This document shows, piece after piece, positions 15,100 through 23,868 of a stretch of DNA of 64,000 bases. Each line of letters starts with the position of its first letter. Within the stretch, counting starts at the first letter, position 1. The DNA is taken from assembly GCF_030733425.1 (NCBI RefSeq), contig NZ_JASHIZ010000005.1, positions 62,001-126,000 of the forward strand, in the 5' to 3' direction. A program made the position numbers and the translations under genes. A model generated the notes under the pieces. That model was not told where the DNA came from and made no database searches. It saw nothing but the letters and a program-made list of their open reading frames with translations. Origin of the DNA: Roseovarius sp. MMSF_3350. GTDB taxonomy: Bacteria; Pseudomonadota; Alphaproteobacteria; Rhodobacterales; Rhodobacteraceae.

Positions 15100-15906
15100 A
15101 TGCAAGATGCCCAAGCCACATCGACCCCCAGCCCCGTGATCGCCGCCCGCGACCTGTCCCTGACCTTCCAGACCAATGACGGGCCCGTGCATGCGCTCAA
15201 GGACGTGACGCTGGACGTGGGCAAGGGCGATTTCGTCTCCTTCATCGGCCCCTCGGGCTGTGGCAAGACCACCTTCCTGCGCTGCATGGCCGACCTTGAA
15301 CACCCCACCGGCGGCAGCATCTCGGTCAACGGTATGACCCCCGCCGAGGCCCGCCAGCGCCGCGCCTATGGCTATGTCTTCCAGGCCGCCGGCCTTTACC
15401 CGTGGCGCACCATCGGCGGCAACATCCGCCTGCCGCTCGAGATCATGGGCTATTCCAAGGCCGACCAGCAGAGCCGCATCGCCCGCGTCCTCGAACTGGT
15501 CGATCTCGCGGGATTCGAAAAGAAATTCCCCTGGCAGCTGTCCGGCGGGATGCAGCAACGCGCCTCCATCGCCCGCGCGCTGGCCTTCGATGCCGATATC
15601 CTGCTGATGGACGAACCCTTCGGCGCGCTCGATGAGATTGTCCGCGACCACCTCAACGAGCAACTTCTCCAGCTCTGGGACCGCACGAACAAGACCATCT
15701 GCTTCGTCACCCACTCGATCCCCGAGGCGGTGTACCTCAGCACGAAGATCGTCGTCATGTCCCCCCGTCCCGGCCGGATCACCGACGTGATCGAAAGCAC
15801 GCTCCCTCGGGAACGCCCGCTCGACATCCGCGACACGCCGGAATTCCTCGAAATCGCCCACCGCGTCCGCGACGGGCTGCGGGCAGGACACAGCTATGAG
15901 GGCTGA
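15100..15906 (+). CDS. ABC transporter ATP-binding protein (nitrate/taurine/pyrimidine-precursor type)
   Basis: 268 residues. Walker A is GPSGCGKTT (about residue 50), the signature is LSGGMQQRASIARAL, Walker B is ILLMDEPFGALD, and the switch His is in FVTHSI. The short C-terminus is typical of the TauB/SsuB/ThiZ group. It powers the two permeases encoded downstream at 16288 and 17160, with the binding protein at 18035. A repeat-filled spacer of 381 bases separates it from the first permease gene. No strong ribosome-binding site is visible. Confidence 0.92.
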   Translation: MQDAQATSTPSPVIAARDLSLTFQTNDGPVHALKDVTLDVGKGDFVSFIGPSGCGKTTFLRCMADLEHPTGGSISVNGMTPAEARQRRAYGYVFQAAGLYPWRTIGGNIRLPLEIMGYSKADQQSRIARVLELVDLAGFEKKFPWQLSGGMQQRASIARALAFDADILLMDEPFGALDEIVRDHLNEQLLQLWDRTNKTICFVTHSIPEAVYLSTKIVVMSPRPGRITDVIESTLPRERPLDIRDTPEFLEIAHRVRDGLRAGHSYEG

Positions 15907-15920
15907 GCTTGCACCGCCCG

Positions 15921-15990
15921 CCCCGGACCTGATCCGGGTGCCTGCCCCTGGCTTGATCCGGGAGCCCGCCCCGGACTTGATCCGGGGCCT
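15921..15990 (+). repeat. three degenerate copies of the GATCCGGG element
   Basis: CCCCGGACCTGATCCGGG, CCCCTGGCTTGATCCGGG and CCCCGGACTTGATCCGGG occur in direct series with short linkers. Same family as the array at 11883-12095, but with different linker sequence and shorter spacing. Confidence 0.8.
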
Positions 15991-16196
15991 TCTGCCCACC
16001 GCTGTCCCAGAGGCCCCGGCTCGGTGGCCGGGGCGGGGCCACGCGCGTGGTGCCAGCCCCACACGGGTTACGGTCCCCGGAACCGGGCCGCAGGTTCAAA
16101 CAGTTGCCCCCGCCCGCCGAAGCAGGCGGAGGACTTTCACCGTTCACGGTCATCGGCTCTCCAGCCTGTACCGTGCGGCCAAAGTACAACGCAAAC

Positions 16197-16274
16197 CTTT
16201 CATCGTTCTTAAAATACTCAAGAGACTGCGCTCAAATCCACGGATCGGATTGAGTATTTTTGGAACAGTGAAAG
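16197..16274. repeat. inverted pair of the TTTCACTGTTCC element
   Basis: Two 25-base arms (16197-16221 and 16250-16274) are complementary at 21 of 25 positions around a 28-base loop. Each arm is a copy of the element at 3564-3585 and 25438-25462. The RNA would form a long stem just before the permease ribosome-binding site. Confidence 0.75.
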
Positions 16275-16287
16275 CAGGGGGCCTGTA

Positions 16288-17163
16288 ATGCGCAACATCG
16301 TCCCTGTCCTGACGGTCGTCGCGACCCTCATCGCGCTCTGGTACGCGGGCGCCGTCGTCCTCAATGCGCCCTGGGCCTATGACAAGGCCGCGCGCGCCGA
16401 GGTCACGCTGACCTTCCCGGAACTCGTCGCCGACACCTGGTCGCAGGAAAAACCCAAGCTGCCCGCGCCGCACCAGGTTGCGGCGGAAATGTGGAACACC
16501 ACCGGCGCGATGATCGCCAGCGGGCGGCCCTTTTCCAAGCGCTCGCTGATCTACCACAGCTGGATCACCTTCAGTTCCACCGCCCTGGGCTTCCTCTTGG
16601 GCACCGCCCTCGGCACGCTTCTGGCCATCGGCATCGTCTACAACCGCACCATGGACATGAGCGTCATGCCTTGGGTCATCGCGTCCCAGACCATCCCGAT
16701 CCTCGCCATCGCGCCGATGATCATCGTGGTGCTGAACGCCGTGGGCATCTCGGGGCTTCTGCCCAAGGCGATGATCTCGATGTACCTGTCGTTCTTCCCG
16801 GTCGTGGTCGGCATGGTGAAGGGCCTGCGCAGCCCCAGCCAGATGCAGCTCGACCAGATGCGCACCTGGAACGCCAGCCGGTCCCAGACCTTCTGGAAAC
16901 TGCGCCTGCCGTCGTCCATGCCCTACTTCTTCACCTCGCTGAAGATCGCCATGGCCGCCAGCCTCGTCGGCGCCATCGTCGGCGAGCTGCCCACGGGTGC
17001 TGTCGCCGGCCTCGGCGCGCGGCTTCTCGCGGGCAGCTATTACGGCCAGACCATCCAGATCTGGAGCGCGCTGATCATGGCCGCCACGCTGGCTGCCGTT
17101 CTCGTTGGCCTGATCGGCCTGATCCAAAGGGTCACGCTCAAGCGCATGGGGATGGCGACATGA
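16288..17163 (+). CDS. ABC transporter permease, first subunit
   Basis: 291 residues with an N-terminal transmembrane segment, a periplasmic stretch, and then the five-to-six-helix core of SsuC/TauC-type permeases. The coupling-helix (EAA) region is partly visible (RTWNASRSQTFWKLRLPSSMPY), followed by FFTSLKIAMAASLVGAIVGEL. An AGGGGG ribosome-binding site lies upstream. The stop overlaps the next gene as ATGA. It is the membrane channel of the importer, paired with the permease that follows. Confidence 0.88.
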   Translation: MRNIVPVLTVVATLIALWYAGAVVLNAPWAYDKAARAEVTLTFPELVADTWSQEKPKLPAPHQVAAEMWNTTGAMIASGRPFSKRSLIYHSWITFSSTALGFLLGTALGTLLAIGIVYNRTMDMSVMPWVIASQTIPILAIAPMIIVVLNAVGISGLLPKAMISMYLSFFPVVVGMVKGLRSPSQMQLDQMRTWNASRSQTFWKLRLPSSMPYFFTSLKIAMAASLVGAIVGELPTGAVAGLGARLLAGSYYGQTIQIWSALIMAATLAAVLVGLIGLIQRVTLKRMGMAT

Positions 17164-18005
17164 GCTGGCTGATCGCAGGGGCGCTCATCTGGGCCGCGGG
17201 CTGGTGGATCAACACGCGGCTGGCCCGCCACCCGCAGAAGACCGCCGCACAACTGGCCGCGCCCATCGTATTCGGCGCCACGCTCATCGCCGTCTGGGAA
17301 TGCCTCGTCTGGGGATTGGGCATCAAGCTCGCCCTCCTGCCCGCCCCCAGCGTCATCGCCGTGACGTTCGCCAATTCCCTCAACATCCTCTGGGGCGACT
17401 TCCTTCAGACCGCCATCAAGGGCGCGCTGACGGGCTATATCCTCGGCTGCGGCGTCGCGTTCCTGACGGCCATCGCCGTCGACCGCTCCGATTTCCTGAA
17501 ACGCGGCCTGCTGCCCGTGGGCAACTTCGCCGCCGCCCTTCCCATCATCGGCCTCGCGCCCATCCTGGTGATGTGGTTCGGCTTCGACTGGCAGTCGAAG
17601 GCCGCCGTCGTCGTCGTCATGGTGTTCTTCCCCATGCTGGTGAACACCGTGCAGGGCCTCGCGGAGGCCGACGCGATGCAGCGCGACCTGATGCGCACCT
17701 ATGCCGCCGGCTACTGGACGACGCTCCTGAAACTCCGCCTGCCCGCCGCCATGCCGTTCGTCTTCAACGGGCTCAAGATCGGCACCACGCTCGCGCTCAT
17801 CGGCGCCATCGTGGCGGAATTCTTCGGCTCGCCGATCCAGGGCATGGGCTTTCGCATTTCCACCTCCGTGGGTCGCCTCGCGATGGATCTCGTCTGGGCC
17901 GAGATCGTCGTCGCCGCCCTCGCCGGCTCGGGATTTTACGGCGCGGTCGCCTTGATCGAACGCGCCGTCACCTTCTGGCACCCGTCCCAACGGGGCCGGA
18001 CATAA
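17160..18005 (+). CDS. ABC transporter permease, second subunit
   Basis: 281 residues, same fold as the preceding gene. The coupling-helix segment is RTYAAGYWTTLLKLRLPAAMPF, and the following helix pair is FNGLKIGTTLALIGAIVAEFFGS. It starts inside the stop of the first permease gene (ATGA at 17160-17163), so the two subunits are made together and probably form a heterodimer. Confidence 0.88.
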   Translation: MSWLIAGALIWAAGWWINTRLARHPQKTAAQLAAPIVFGATLIAVWECLVWGLGIKLALLPAPSVIAVTFANSLNILWGDFLQTAIKGALTGYILGCGVAFLTAIAVDRSDFLKRGLLPVGNFAAALPIIGLAPILVMWFGFDWQSKAAVVVVMVFFPMLVNTVQGLAEADAMQRDLMRTYAAGYWTTLLKLRLPAAMPFVFNGLKIGTTLALIGAIVAEFFGSPIQGMGFRISTSVGRLAMDLVWAEIVVAALAGSGFYGAVALIERAVTFWHPSQRGRT

Positions 18006-18034
18006 CCAAAGCAAACCAGAACAGGGAGAAGACA

Positions 18035-19027
18035 ATGAAACACCTCACCACGACGCTCGGCCTTGCCGCCGCCACCCTCTGGGGGGGCATGGCCCAGGCC
18101 GCCGATGATGTCACACTGCAACTCAAATGGGTGACGCAGGCCCAGTTCGCCGGCTATTACGTCGCGCAGGACCAGGGCTTTTACGAAGAAGAAAACCTCG
18201 TCGTCACCATCAAGCCCGGCGGGCCGGACATCGCCCCCGCCCAGGTCATCGCCGGCGGCGGCGCCGACGTCATCATCGACTGGATGCCCTCGGCGCTGGC
18301 CAGCCGCGAGAAAGGCCTGCCCCTCGTCAACATCGCCCAGCCGTTCAAAAGCTCCGGCATGATGCTGACCTGCCGCAAGGACACCGGCATCGAAGGCCCC
18401 GAGGATTTCAAGGGCAAGACCCTCGGCGTCTGGTTCTTCGGCAACGAATACCCGTTTCTGTCGTGGATGAGCCAGCTGGAAATCCCGACCGAGGGCGGCG
18501 AGGATGGCGTCACCGTCCTGAAACAGGGCTTCAACGTCGATCCCCTGCTGCAGAACCAGGCCGCCTGCGTCTCGACCATGACCTATAACGAATACTGGCA
18601 GGTCATCGACGCCGGCCTCACGCCCGAGGACCTCGTTGTGTTCAAGTACGAGGACCAGGGCGTCGCCACCCTCGAGGACGGCATGTACGTGCTGGAGGAA
18701 AACCTCGAAGACCCCGAGTTCGTCGACAAGATGGTCCGGTTCGTCCGCGCCTCGATGAAGGGCTGGAAATGGGCCGAGGAGAACCCCGAAGAGGCTGCGA
18801 TGATCGTGCTGGACAATGACGCCACCGGCGCCCAGACGGAAGAGCATCAAAAACGGATGATGAGCGAGGTTGCCAAACTGACCGCCGGCTCCAACGGCGC
18901 GCTCGACCCGGAAGATTTCCAGCGCACGGTCGACTCTCTGCTGTCGGGTGGCTCCGACCCGGTCATCACCGAGGACCCGGGCGAGGCCGCCTGGACCCAC
19001 CAGATCACGGACGAGGCGCTGAACTGA
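18035..19027 (+). CDS. ABC transporter substrate-binding protein, NMT1/THI5 type
   Basis: 330 residues. Signal peptide MKHLTTTLGLAAATLWGGMAQA, then the NMT1/THI5 fold: LQLKWVTQAQFAGYYVAQDQ, GFYEEENLVVTIKPGGPD, VIIDWMPSALASREKG and GKTLGVWFFGNEYPF. ThiY-like proteins bind thiamine pyrimidine precursors, and other members bind riboflavin or sulfonates. Next to reductive pyrimidine genes, the likeliest cargo is a pyrimidine base or derivative; this is inference from context. The ribosome-binding site is GGGAGAA. Confidence 0.87.
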   Translation: MKHLTTTLGLAAATLWGGMAQAADDVTLQLKWVTQAQFAGYYVAQDQGFYEEENLVVTIKPGGPDIAPAQVIAGGGADVIIDWMPSALASREKGLPLVNIAQPFKSSGMMLTCRKDTGIEGPEDFKGKTLGVWFFGNEYPFLSWMSQLEIPTEGGEDGVTVLKQGFNVDPLLQNQAACVSTMTYNEYWQVIDAGLTPEDLVVFKYEDQGVATLEDGMYVLEENLEDPEFVDKMVRFVRASMKGWKWAEENPEEAAMIVLDNDATGAQTEEHQKRMMSEVAKLTAGSNGALDPEDFQRTVDSLLSGGSDPVITEDPGEAAWTHQITDEALN

Positions 19028-19348
19028 GGCCAATCGCCGTTTAACTGACGCGTTCCGCCTGTCGCCTTCGCATGGGGCACCGGGCGGAACGCCCATTCTC
19101 TCAGGTGCCGGATACCTGCTGTGGCAAGGTCGAAAATGTCCGGGCAGAGCCACGCGGCGACTGGCGCCGTAAACAGTTAATTTCTTCGTTAATGAATTAC
19201 ACCGCTCACAGTTTCGTGATAACCTGTGAGACAACTAGATGAGTCGCACGCAATCCGCTGCGCATTTTTTTATAAATTCAGGGCGTCGGTAGCCCAGAAA
19301 AATATGTATTGCGCGTCGTAAGCGCGACACAGGGTGAGGGGAAGCCAA
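19028..19348. other. 321-base intergenic region before the peroxidase gene
   Basis: Holds a 10-bp inverted repeat (GCGTTCCGCC at 19050-19059, complement at 19083-19092) that may end the ABC operon transcript. An AT-rich promoter-like stretch at 19170-19290 contains an exact 7-bp inverted repeat (CTCACAG at 19205-19211, CTGTGAG at 19224-19230). No small gene seen. Confidence 0.55.
19205..19230. promoter_or_regulatory. inverted repeat upstream of the peroxidase gene
   Basis: CTCACAG and CTGTGAG are exact complements 12 bases apart in an AT-rich stretch about 120 bases before the peroxidase start. A dimeric regulator could bind here; no matching regulator is encoded nearby. Confidence 0.3.
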
Positions 19349-21472
19349 GTGTCACAGAGTTCAACTACGCCACATCCGACAACACTGACCCGGCCGGCAG
19401 ACGGGACCGGGTCGAATATCGACAATCCGGAATGGGGGGCGACAGGCACGCACCTGTTGCGGATCGCACCGAGCGGCCTCGGCCCGGAGGCCGAAATGTC
19501 CGGCGCGGACAGGCCCGGCGCCCGCGAGATTTCCAACGCGGTGGCGGCGCAATCCGCCGATACCGAGAACGCGGCGGGCGCTTCGGACTTCTTGTGGATC
19601 TGGGGCCAGTTCATCGATCACGACATATCGCTGACCGAGGCGGGCTCGACCAAATACGTGCCGATCGACGTCCCCGCCGGGGACCCGTATTTCGATCCGT
19701 TTTATACCGGCACTGCCGAAATCCCGTTCTTCCGCGTCGATCAGCACGACGGCGTCTACGCAAACGAGATCACCAGTTTCATCGACGCCTCCATGATCTA
19801 CGGCTCCGACGCGGCCACCCTGGCCGGGCTGCGCGCGGACGGGGGCAAGCTGCTGCTGGACGAAAACCAGCGGCTGGTGCTGGACGGCGACGCGCTGCTT
19901 ACCGGCGACGTGCGCGCCGCGGAAAACGTGATGTTGTCCTCGATGCACACCATCTTCACGCGAGAGCACAACCGCATCGTCGATGAGCTGGCCGCGGACG
20001 ACCCCACGCTGACCGATGAGGCGCTCTTCAACATGGCCCGCGCGCATGTCGAGGCCATCGTTCAGGCCATCACCTTCAGGGAATTCCTGCCGATTCTGGT
20101 CGGCGCAGATGCCATCGACGCCTATGACGGCTATGACCCGACGGTGAACCCCGGCATCTCGGTCGAGTTCTCCACCGCCGTCTTCCGTCTCGGGCACACG
20201 CTCTTGTCCTCGAACCTGCAAAGTGTCGCCGAGGACGGCACGGTCGGCCCGTCGCTGGCCCTGCGCGATGCCTTTTTCCAGCCGGCACTCCTCGACCAGC
20301 CGGACCTGATCGAGAGCGTGTTGCGCGGCGCGGCCACCCAGAACGCTCAGGCGCTCGACACCCAGGTGGTCGAAGACGTGCGGTCCTTTCTGTTCGGCCC
20401 GCCGGGTGCGGGCGGGTTCGACCTCGCCGCGCTCAACATCCAGCGCGGCCGCGACCTCGGCATCGCCAGCTACAACGACCTGCGCGAGGCGCTTGGGCTC
20501 GCAAGGGCCACGACCTTTCAGGACATCACCTCGGACACCACGCTCGCGGCCAAGCTCGCGGCGGTCTACGGCTCTGTCGACCTGGTCGATGCTTGGATCG
20601 GCGGGCTGGCAGAGGACCCTCTGGATACCGGCCTCCTGGGGGAAACCTTCCACATCATGGTGGTCGACCAGTTCTCGCGCCTGCGCGACGGCGATCCGTT
20701 CTGGAGCGAAGCGCGAGACGGGTTGACCGATGAGGCGCGCGCCGCACTCTGGGACACGACGCTCAGCGATGTCATCCTGCGCAACACCGATGTCGGCGCC
20801 CTGCAGAACGACGTTTTCGCCGCCATGGACCGCAGCATCGGTACCGTGGACGCGGACTTGCTGAAAGGCAGCGTCCGCGCCGATTTCATGTTCGGCGGCG
20901 CCAGCAACGACATCCTCCGCGGCCGCAAGAACCACGATGACCTGCAAGGCGGAGAGGGCAACGACAAGCTCTACGGCCAACAGGGGGCCGATACGCTGGA
21001 AGGCGGCGCAGGAAACGACATGCTCAAGGCCGGCTCCGGCTCCGACCTGCTCGAAGGCGGCGACGGCAATGACCGGCTCTACGGCGACAAGGGCCGCGAC
21101 ACCTTGATGGGCGGCGCCGGAACCGACGAGCTCTGCGGCGGTCAGGCCAGGGACCTCCTTATGGGCGGCGAGGGCGATGACACCCTTTACGGCCACGACG
21201 GAAGCGATACGCTCGAGGGCGGCGACGGCGATGACCTGCTTATCGGCGGCCGCGGCAACGATGTCGTCACCGGCGGCGCCGGCAGCGATTGCTTCGTGTT
21301 CCGGACCGGACAGGCCGGCCACAACACGATCACCGATTTCGAAGTCGGCGTCGATGTCTACAAGATCCACGAGAATTCGACCGAGACCCTCAGATTCCAG
21401 ACGTTTTCCGACGACCTCGTGTTCTACGCTGGCGATGACTGGAGCCTGACGATCGAGGATTATTTCCTCTGA
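19349..21472 (+). CDS. animal-type heme peroxidase with C-terminal RTX calcium-binding repeats
   Basis: 707 residues from GTG 19349, preceded by GAGGGGA. Residues to about 510 form an animal heme peroxidase domain: FIDHDISLTEA (distal His and calcium ligand), FTREHNRIVDEL (catalytic Arg region), FRLGHTLLSS (proximal heme His) and LNIQRGRDLGI. From about 515 the protein has nine-residue RTX repeats (GGEGNDKLYG, GGAGNDMLK, GGDGNDRLYG and others). There is no N-terminal signal, so export by a type I system is expected; no such transporter is encoded in this window. Related RTX peroxidases in roseobacters and Aurantimonas oxidise Mn(II) or halides outside the cell. Confidence 0.9.
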   Translation: MSQSSTTPHPTTLTRPADGTGSNIDNPEWGATGTHLLRIAPSGLGPEAEMSGADRPGAREISNAVAAQSADTENAAGASDFLWIWGQFIDHDISLTEAGSTKYVPIDVPAGDPYFDPFYTGTAEIPFFRVDQHDGVYANEITSFIDASMIYGSDAATLAGLRADGGKLLLDENQRLVLDGDALLTGDVRAAENVMLSSMHTIFTREHNRIVDELAADDPTLTDEALFNMARAHVEAIVQAITFREFLPILVGADAIDAYDGYDPTVNPGISVEFSTAVFRLGHTLLSSNLQSVAEDGTVGPSLALRDAFFQPALLDQPDLIESVLRGAATQNAQALDTQVVEDVRSFLFGPPGAGGFDLAALNIQRGRDLGIASYNDLREALGLARATTFQDITSDTTLAAKLAAVYGSVDLVDAWIGGLAEDPLDTGLLGETFHIMVVDQFSRLRDGDPFWSEARDGLTDEARAALWDTTLSDVILRNTDVGALQNDVFAAMDRSIGTVDADLLKGSVRADFMFGGASNDILRGRKNHDDLQGGEGNDKLYGQQGADTLEGGAGNDMLKAGSGSDLLEGGDGNDRLYGDKGRDTLMGGAGTDELCGGQARDLLMGGEGDDTLYGHDGSDTLEGGDGDDLLIGGRGNDVVTGGAGSDCFVFRTGQAGHNTITDFEVGVDVYKIHENSTETLRFQTFSDDLVFYAGDDWSLTIEDYFL

Positions 21473-21540
21473 CTCCCGGCCGCGCCTGACAGTCGCAACG
21501 GAAACGCGTGGCAAAAGCCGGGATCGCGCTGGTCATCCGC

Positions 21541-21564
21541 CGTAGGGTGGGTTTCCAACCCACC
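21541..21564. repeat. CGTAGGGTGGGT-type hairpin repeat, copy 2
   Basis: GGTGGGTT (21546-21553) and AACCCACC (21557-21564) with loop TCC. Lies between the convergent peroxidase and ktrB genes, where it could end transcripts from both sides. Confidence 0.75.
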
Positions 21565-21570
21565 ATCGCC

Positions 21571-22917
21571 TCACCCCAGGAACACCTTGTCGCCCGGGTA
21601 GCGCACCCGCGGCCGGCTCTTCACCGCCAGGAAGAACCCCAGCGTCAGCGGACCCACCCGGCCCAGGAACATCACCGCGATGATCACGGCCCGCCCCAGC
21701 CAGTTCAATTCGCCGGTCGCCCCGTGCGACAGCCCCACCGTGCCAAAGGCCGAGGCCACCTCGAACGCCAGGTCCCGGAACGCGATGTTCTGCGTCGCCG
21801 TCAGCACGAACAGGCTCGCGAACATCAACAGCCCGCTGATCGTCGCCAGCGCCATCACCTTCAGCACCTGATCCAACGGCAGGCTCCGCCCGAAGACATG
21901 CAGCGCCGGCCGCCTCTGGAAAAAGGCGACCGTCGCCAGCAGCATCACGATCAGCGACGTCACCTTGATCCCGCCCGCGGTCGAGGTCGACCCGCCCCCC
22001 ACGATCATCAGCATGATCGTCAGCAGCGAGGTGGAATCCTTCATCGCCGCGGTGTCGATCGTGTTGAACCCCGCCGTGCGCGGCGTCACCCCCTGAAACC
22101 AGCTGGCCCACAGCTTGTCGCCCGTGCTCTCCAGCCCGGCCAGCGTGCCCGGATTGTCCCATTCCAGCACCGCGAAACCAACGACCCCGATGACGATCAG
22201 CCACAGCGTCCCCGCGATCATCAGCTTGGAATGCAGCGACAGCTTGCGCCACTTGCGGTGCTGATAGACGTCGCCCACCACGATGAACCCCAGCCCGCCG
22301 AGGATGAACATCGCCGTGACCGTCAGGTTGACCACCGGGTTGCCCACCCACTTCGACAGGCTGTCGGGCTCCAGTGCGAAACCTGCGTTGTTGAAGGCCG
22401 AGATACTGTGGAACACCGCGTACCACAGCCCCTGCCCCCAACCGAGCTCCGGCACGAAGACGACGGCCAGCAGCACCGCGCCCACCGCCTCGCAGCCCAG
22501 CGCCACGTAAAGGATGATCCGCACCAGCTGGCCCAGGTTGCTGATCGTCGCCTGGTTCAGGTCCTCGCGCAGCATCACCTTGTGCGGCATCCCGATGGGT
22601 ATGCCGAACGCGGTCAGGATCAGCACCGCGAACACCATCAGGCCCAGGCCCCCGAACTGCATCAGGCAGGCGATGATGATCTGCCCGAACAGGGTGAAAT
22701 CCGACCCGGTATCGACCACCACCAAGCCCGTCACCGTCACCGCCGAGGTCGCGGTAAAGATCGCCTCGCCCAGGCCCACCTTGTCGTGATGCGCCACCGG
22801 CAGCCACAACAGCAGCGCACCCAGCGCCACGGTCAGGAAATACATCACCGCCAGAACCGCCGGCGGCGACAGGTTCAGACGTCTCGAGCCCAGCTTGATC
22901 GACGATCTTCGCGCCAC
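21571..22917 (-). CDS. ktrB: TrkH/KtrB family potassium uptake channel subunit
   Basis: 448 residues, many hydrophobic segments arranged as four pore repeats. The first filter loop is clear (FTATSAVTVTGLVVVDTG), and later filter loops appear as AFNNAGF, TPRTAGFNT and ASAFGTVGLS. The length fits KtrB more than TrkH. It imports K+ (often with Na+) under control of the cytoplasmic RCK subunit encoded just upstream. It starts with GTG two bases after the ktrA stop, so the pair is one operon. Confidence 0.88.
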   Translation of the reverse strand: MARRSSIKLGSRRLNLSPPAVLAVMYFLTVALGALLLWLPVAHHDKVGLGEAIFTATSAVTVTGLVVVDTGSDFTLFGQIIIACLMQFGGLGLMVFAVLILTAFGIPIGMPHKVMLREDLNQATISNLGQLVRIILYVALGCEAVGAVLLAVVFVPELGWGQGLWYAVFHSISAFNNAGFALEPDSLSKWVGNPVVNLTVTAMFILGGLGFIVVGDVYQHRKWRKLSLHSKLMIAGTLWLIVIGVVGFAVLEWDNPGTLAGLESTGDKLWASWFQGVTPRTAGFNTIDTAAMKDSTSLLTIMLMIVGGGSTSTAGGIKVTSLIVMLLATVAFFQRRPALHVFGRSLPLDQVLKVMALATISGLLMFASLFVLTATQNIAFRDLAFEVASAFGTVGLSHGATGELNWLGRAVIIAVMFLGRVGPLTLGFFLAVKSRPRVRYPGDKVFLG

Positions 22918-22919
22918 GC

Positions 22920-23576
22920 TCAGAGACTCGCGGAAAAGTCGCGCAGGTTGTTGCGTTCACCCAGCATCAACAGCAGGTCGCCGGCCTTCAGCGTGCAATC
23001 GTCTCCGTCCTGTCCGAGGAACTTGGTTCCCCGCATCACGCCCAGGCAGCGCAGGTCGAACTTGTCCACGTGGTTCAGCTTCGACAGCGTGGTGTCCTCC
23101 AACTCTGCCGGCACCTTCAGGTTCACCACGAAGAAACCGTTGCCCAGGCCGACATAGTCGCGCACCAGCGGATTGTGCATGACCTGCGCGATGCGCTGGC
23201 CGATCTCGACCTCGGGGTGAATCACCCGGTCTACGCCTATCCGCGACAGGATGCGGTGATGCGTCCGGGTGGTGGCCTTGGCCCAGACCGCGCCCGCGCC
23301 CACCTGCCGCAGGTTCACCGCCGCGAGGATGCTCGATTCCAGGTTGTCGCCCACCGCCACCAGCGCCATGTCGACCTCGCCGATGCCCGCTTCCTTCAGG
23401 GCTTCGTCGTCGCGTGCGTCCAGGATCATGGCCTCGCCCAGCTTGTCCGCGTGGCGGCTGACCCGGGTTTCGTCGATGTCCACGCCGATCACGTGGTTGC
23501 CGAACCGTTCCAGCTCGGTCGCCACCGTACTCCCGAAATTCCCAAGGCCGATCACGGCAAAACTGCGACTTGACAT
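22920..23576 (-). CDS. ktrA: TrkA/KtrA family potassium channel regulatory subunit
   Basis: 218 residues. N-terminal RCK Rossmann domain (FAVIGLGNFGSTVATELE with acidic VIGVDIDE), then a TrkA-C domain ending LKAGDLLLMLGERNNL. The ATG at 23576 is preferred over a much longer upstream extension because the motif starts at once and GGAAGGGGA precedes it. It binds NAD(H) or ATP and gates the membrane subunit encoded by the next gene. Confidence 0.9.
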   Translation of the reverse strand: MSSRSFAVIGLGNFGSTVATELERFGNHVIGVDIDETRVSRHADKLGEAMILDARDDEALKEAGIGEVDMALVAVGDNLESSILAAVNLRQVGAGAVWAKATTRTHHRILSRIGVDRVIHPEVEIGQRIAQVMHNPLVRDYVGLGNGFFVVNLKVPAELEDTTLSKLNHVDKFDLRCLGVMRGTKFLGQDGDDCTLKAGDLLLMLGERNNLRDFSASL

Positions 23577-23868
23577 GAGGTCCCCTTCCTTTGCGCACGC
23601 AAACGCGCGGGGTGATGCGCCAGTTCCGCGGACGGCGTGGAACCCGGCCCGCCGGCCGCCCCTCGGGCCGACATAATCCCGCCACAATTGCCGGTTTAGC
23701 GGTCGAGGCGCTTGAAGCCACAACATGTGCCCTGCATTGCCCTGGAACTCCTTCAAAATCTTTGAAAATAAGCACTTTATCCAAACCAACCCCTGTGCTA
23801 CCTTTTTTCCAATAATGACAAGCCAGCCGAAAAATCGGCGGTGAACGAGGCAGAGAAAGAGCAGTTCC
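23577..23868. other. divergent intergenic region, ktrA / carboxypeptidase
   Basis: 292 bases. The ktrA-proximal half is GC-rich; the half near the carboxypeptidase gene (about 23740-23840) is AT-rich and is the likely promoter region for that gene. No small gene or clear operator seen. Confidence 0.5.

Larger units (their letters stand above)
15907..16287. other. repeat-filled spacer inside the ABC operon
   Basis: No gene seen. From 5' to 3' it holds three degenerate copies of the GATCCGGG element (15921-15990), a GC-rich inverted repeat around 16014-16033 (CCCCGGC and GCCGGGG), and the inverted pair of the TTTCACTGTTCC element (16197-16274) thirteen bases before the permease start. Confidence 0.7.

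Noticed and set aside
19361..21514. Long open frame on the minus strand across the peroxidase gene (717 codons)
   Set aside because: Antisense to a gene with clear peroxidase and RTX motifs; such frames arise from high GC codon bias. The translation has no recognisable domain.
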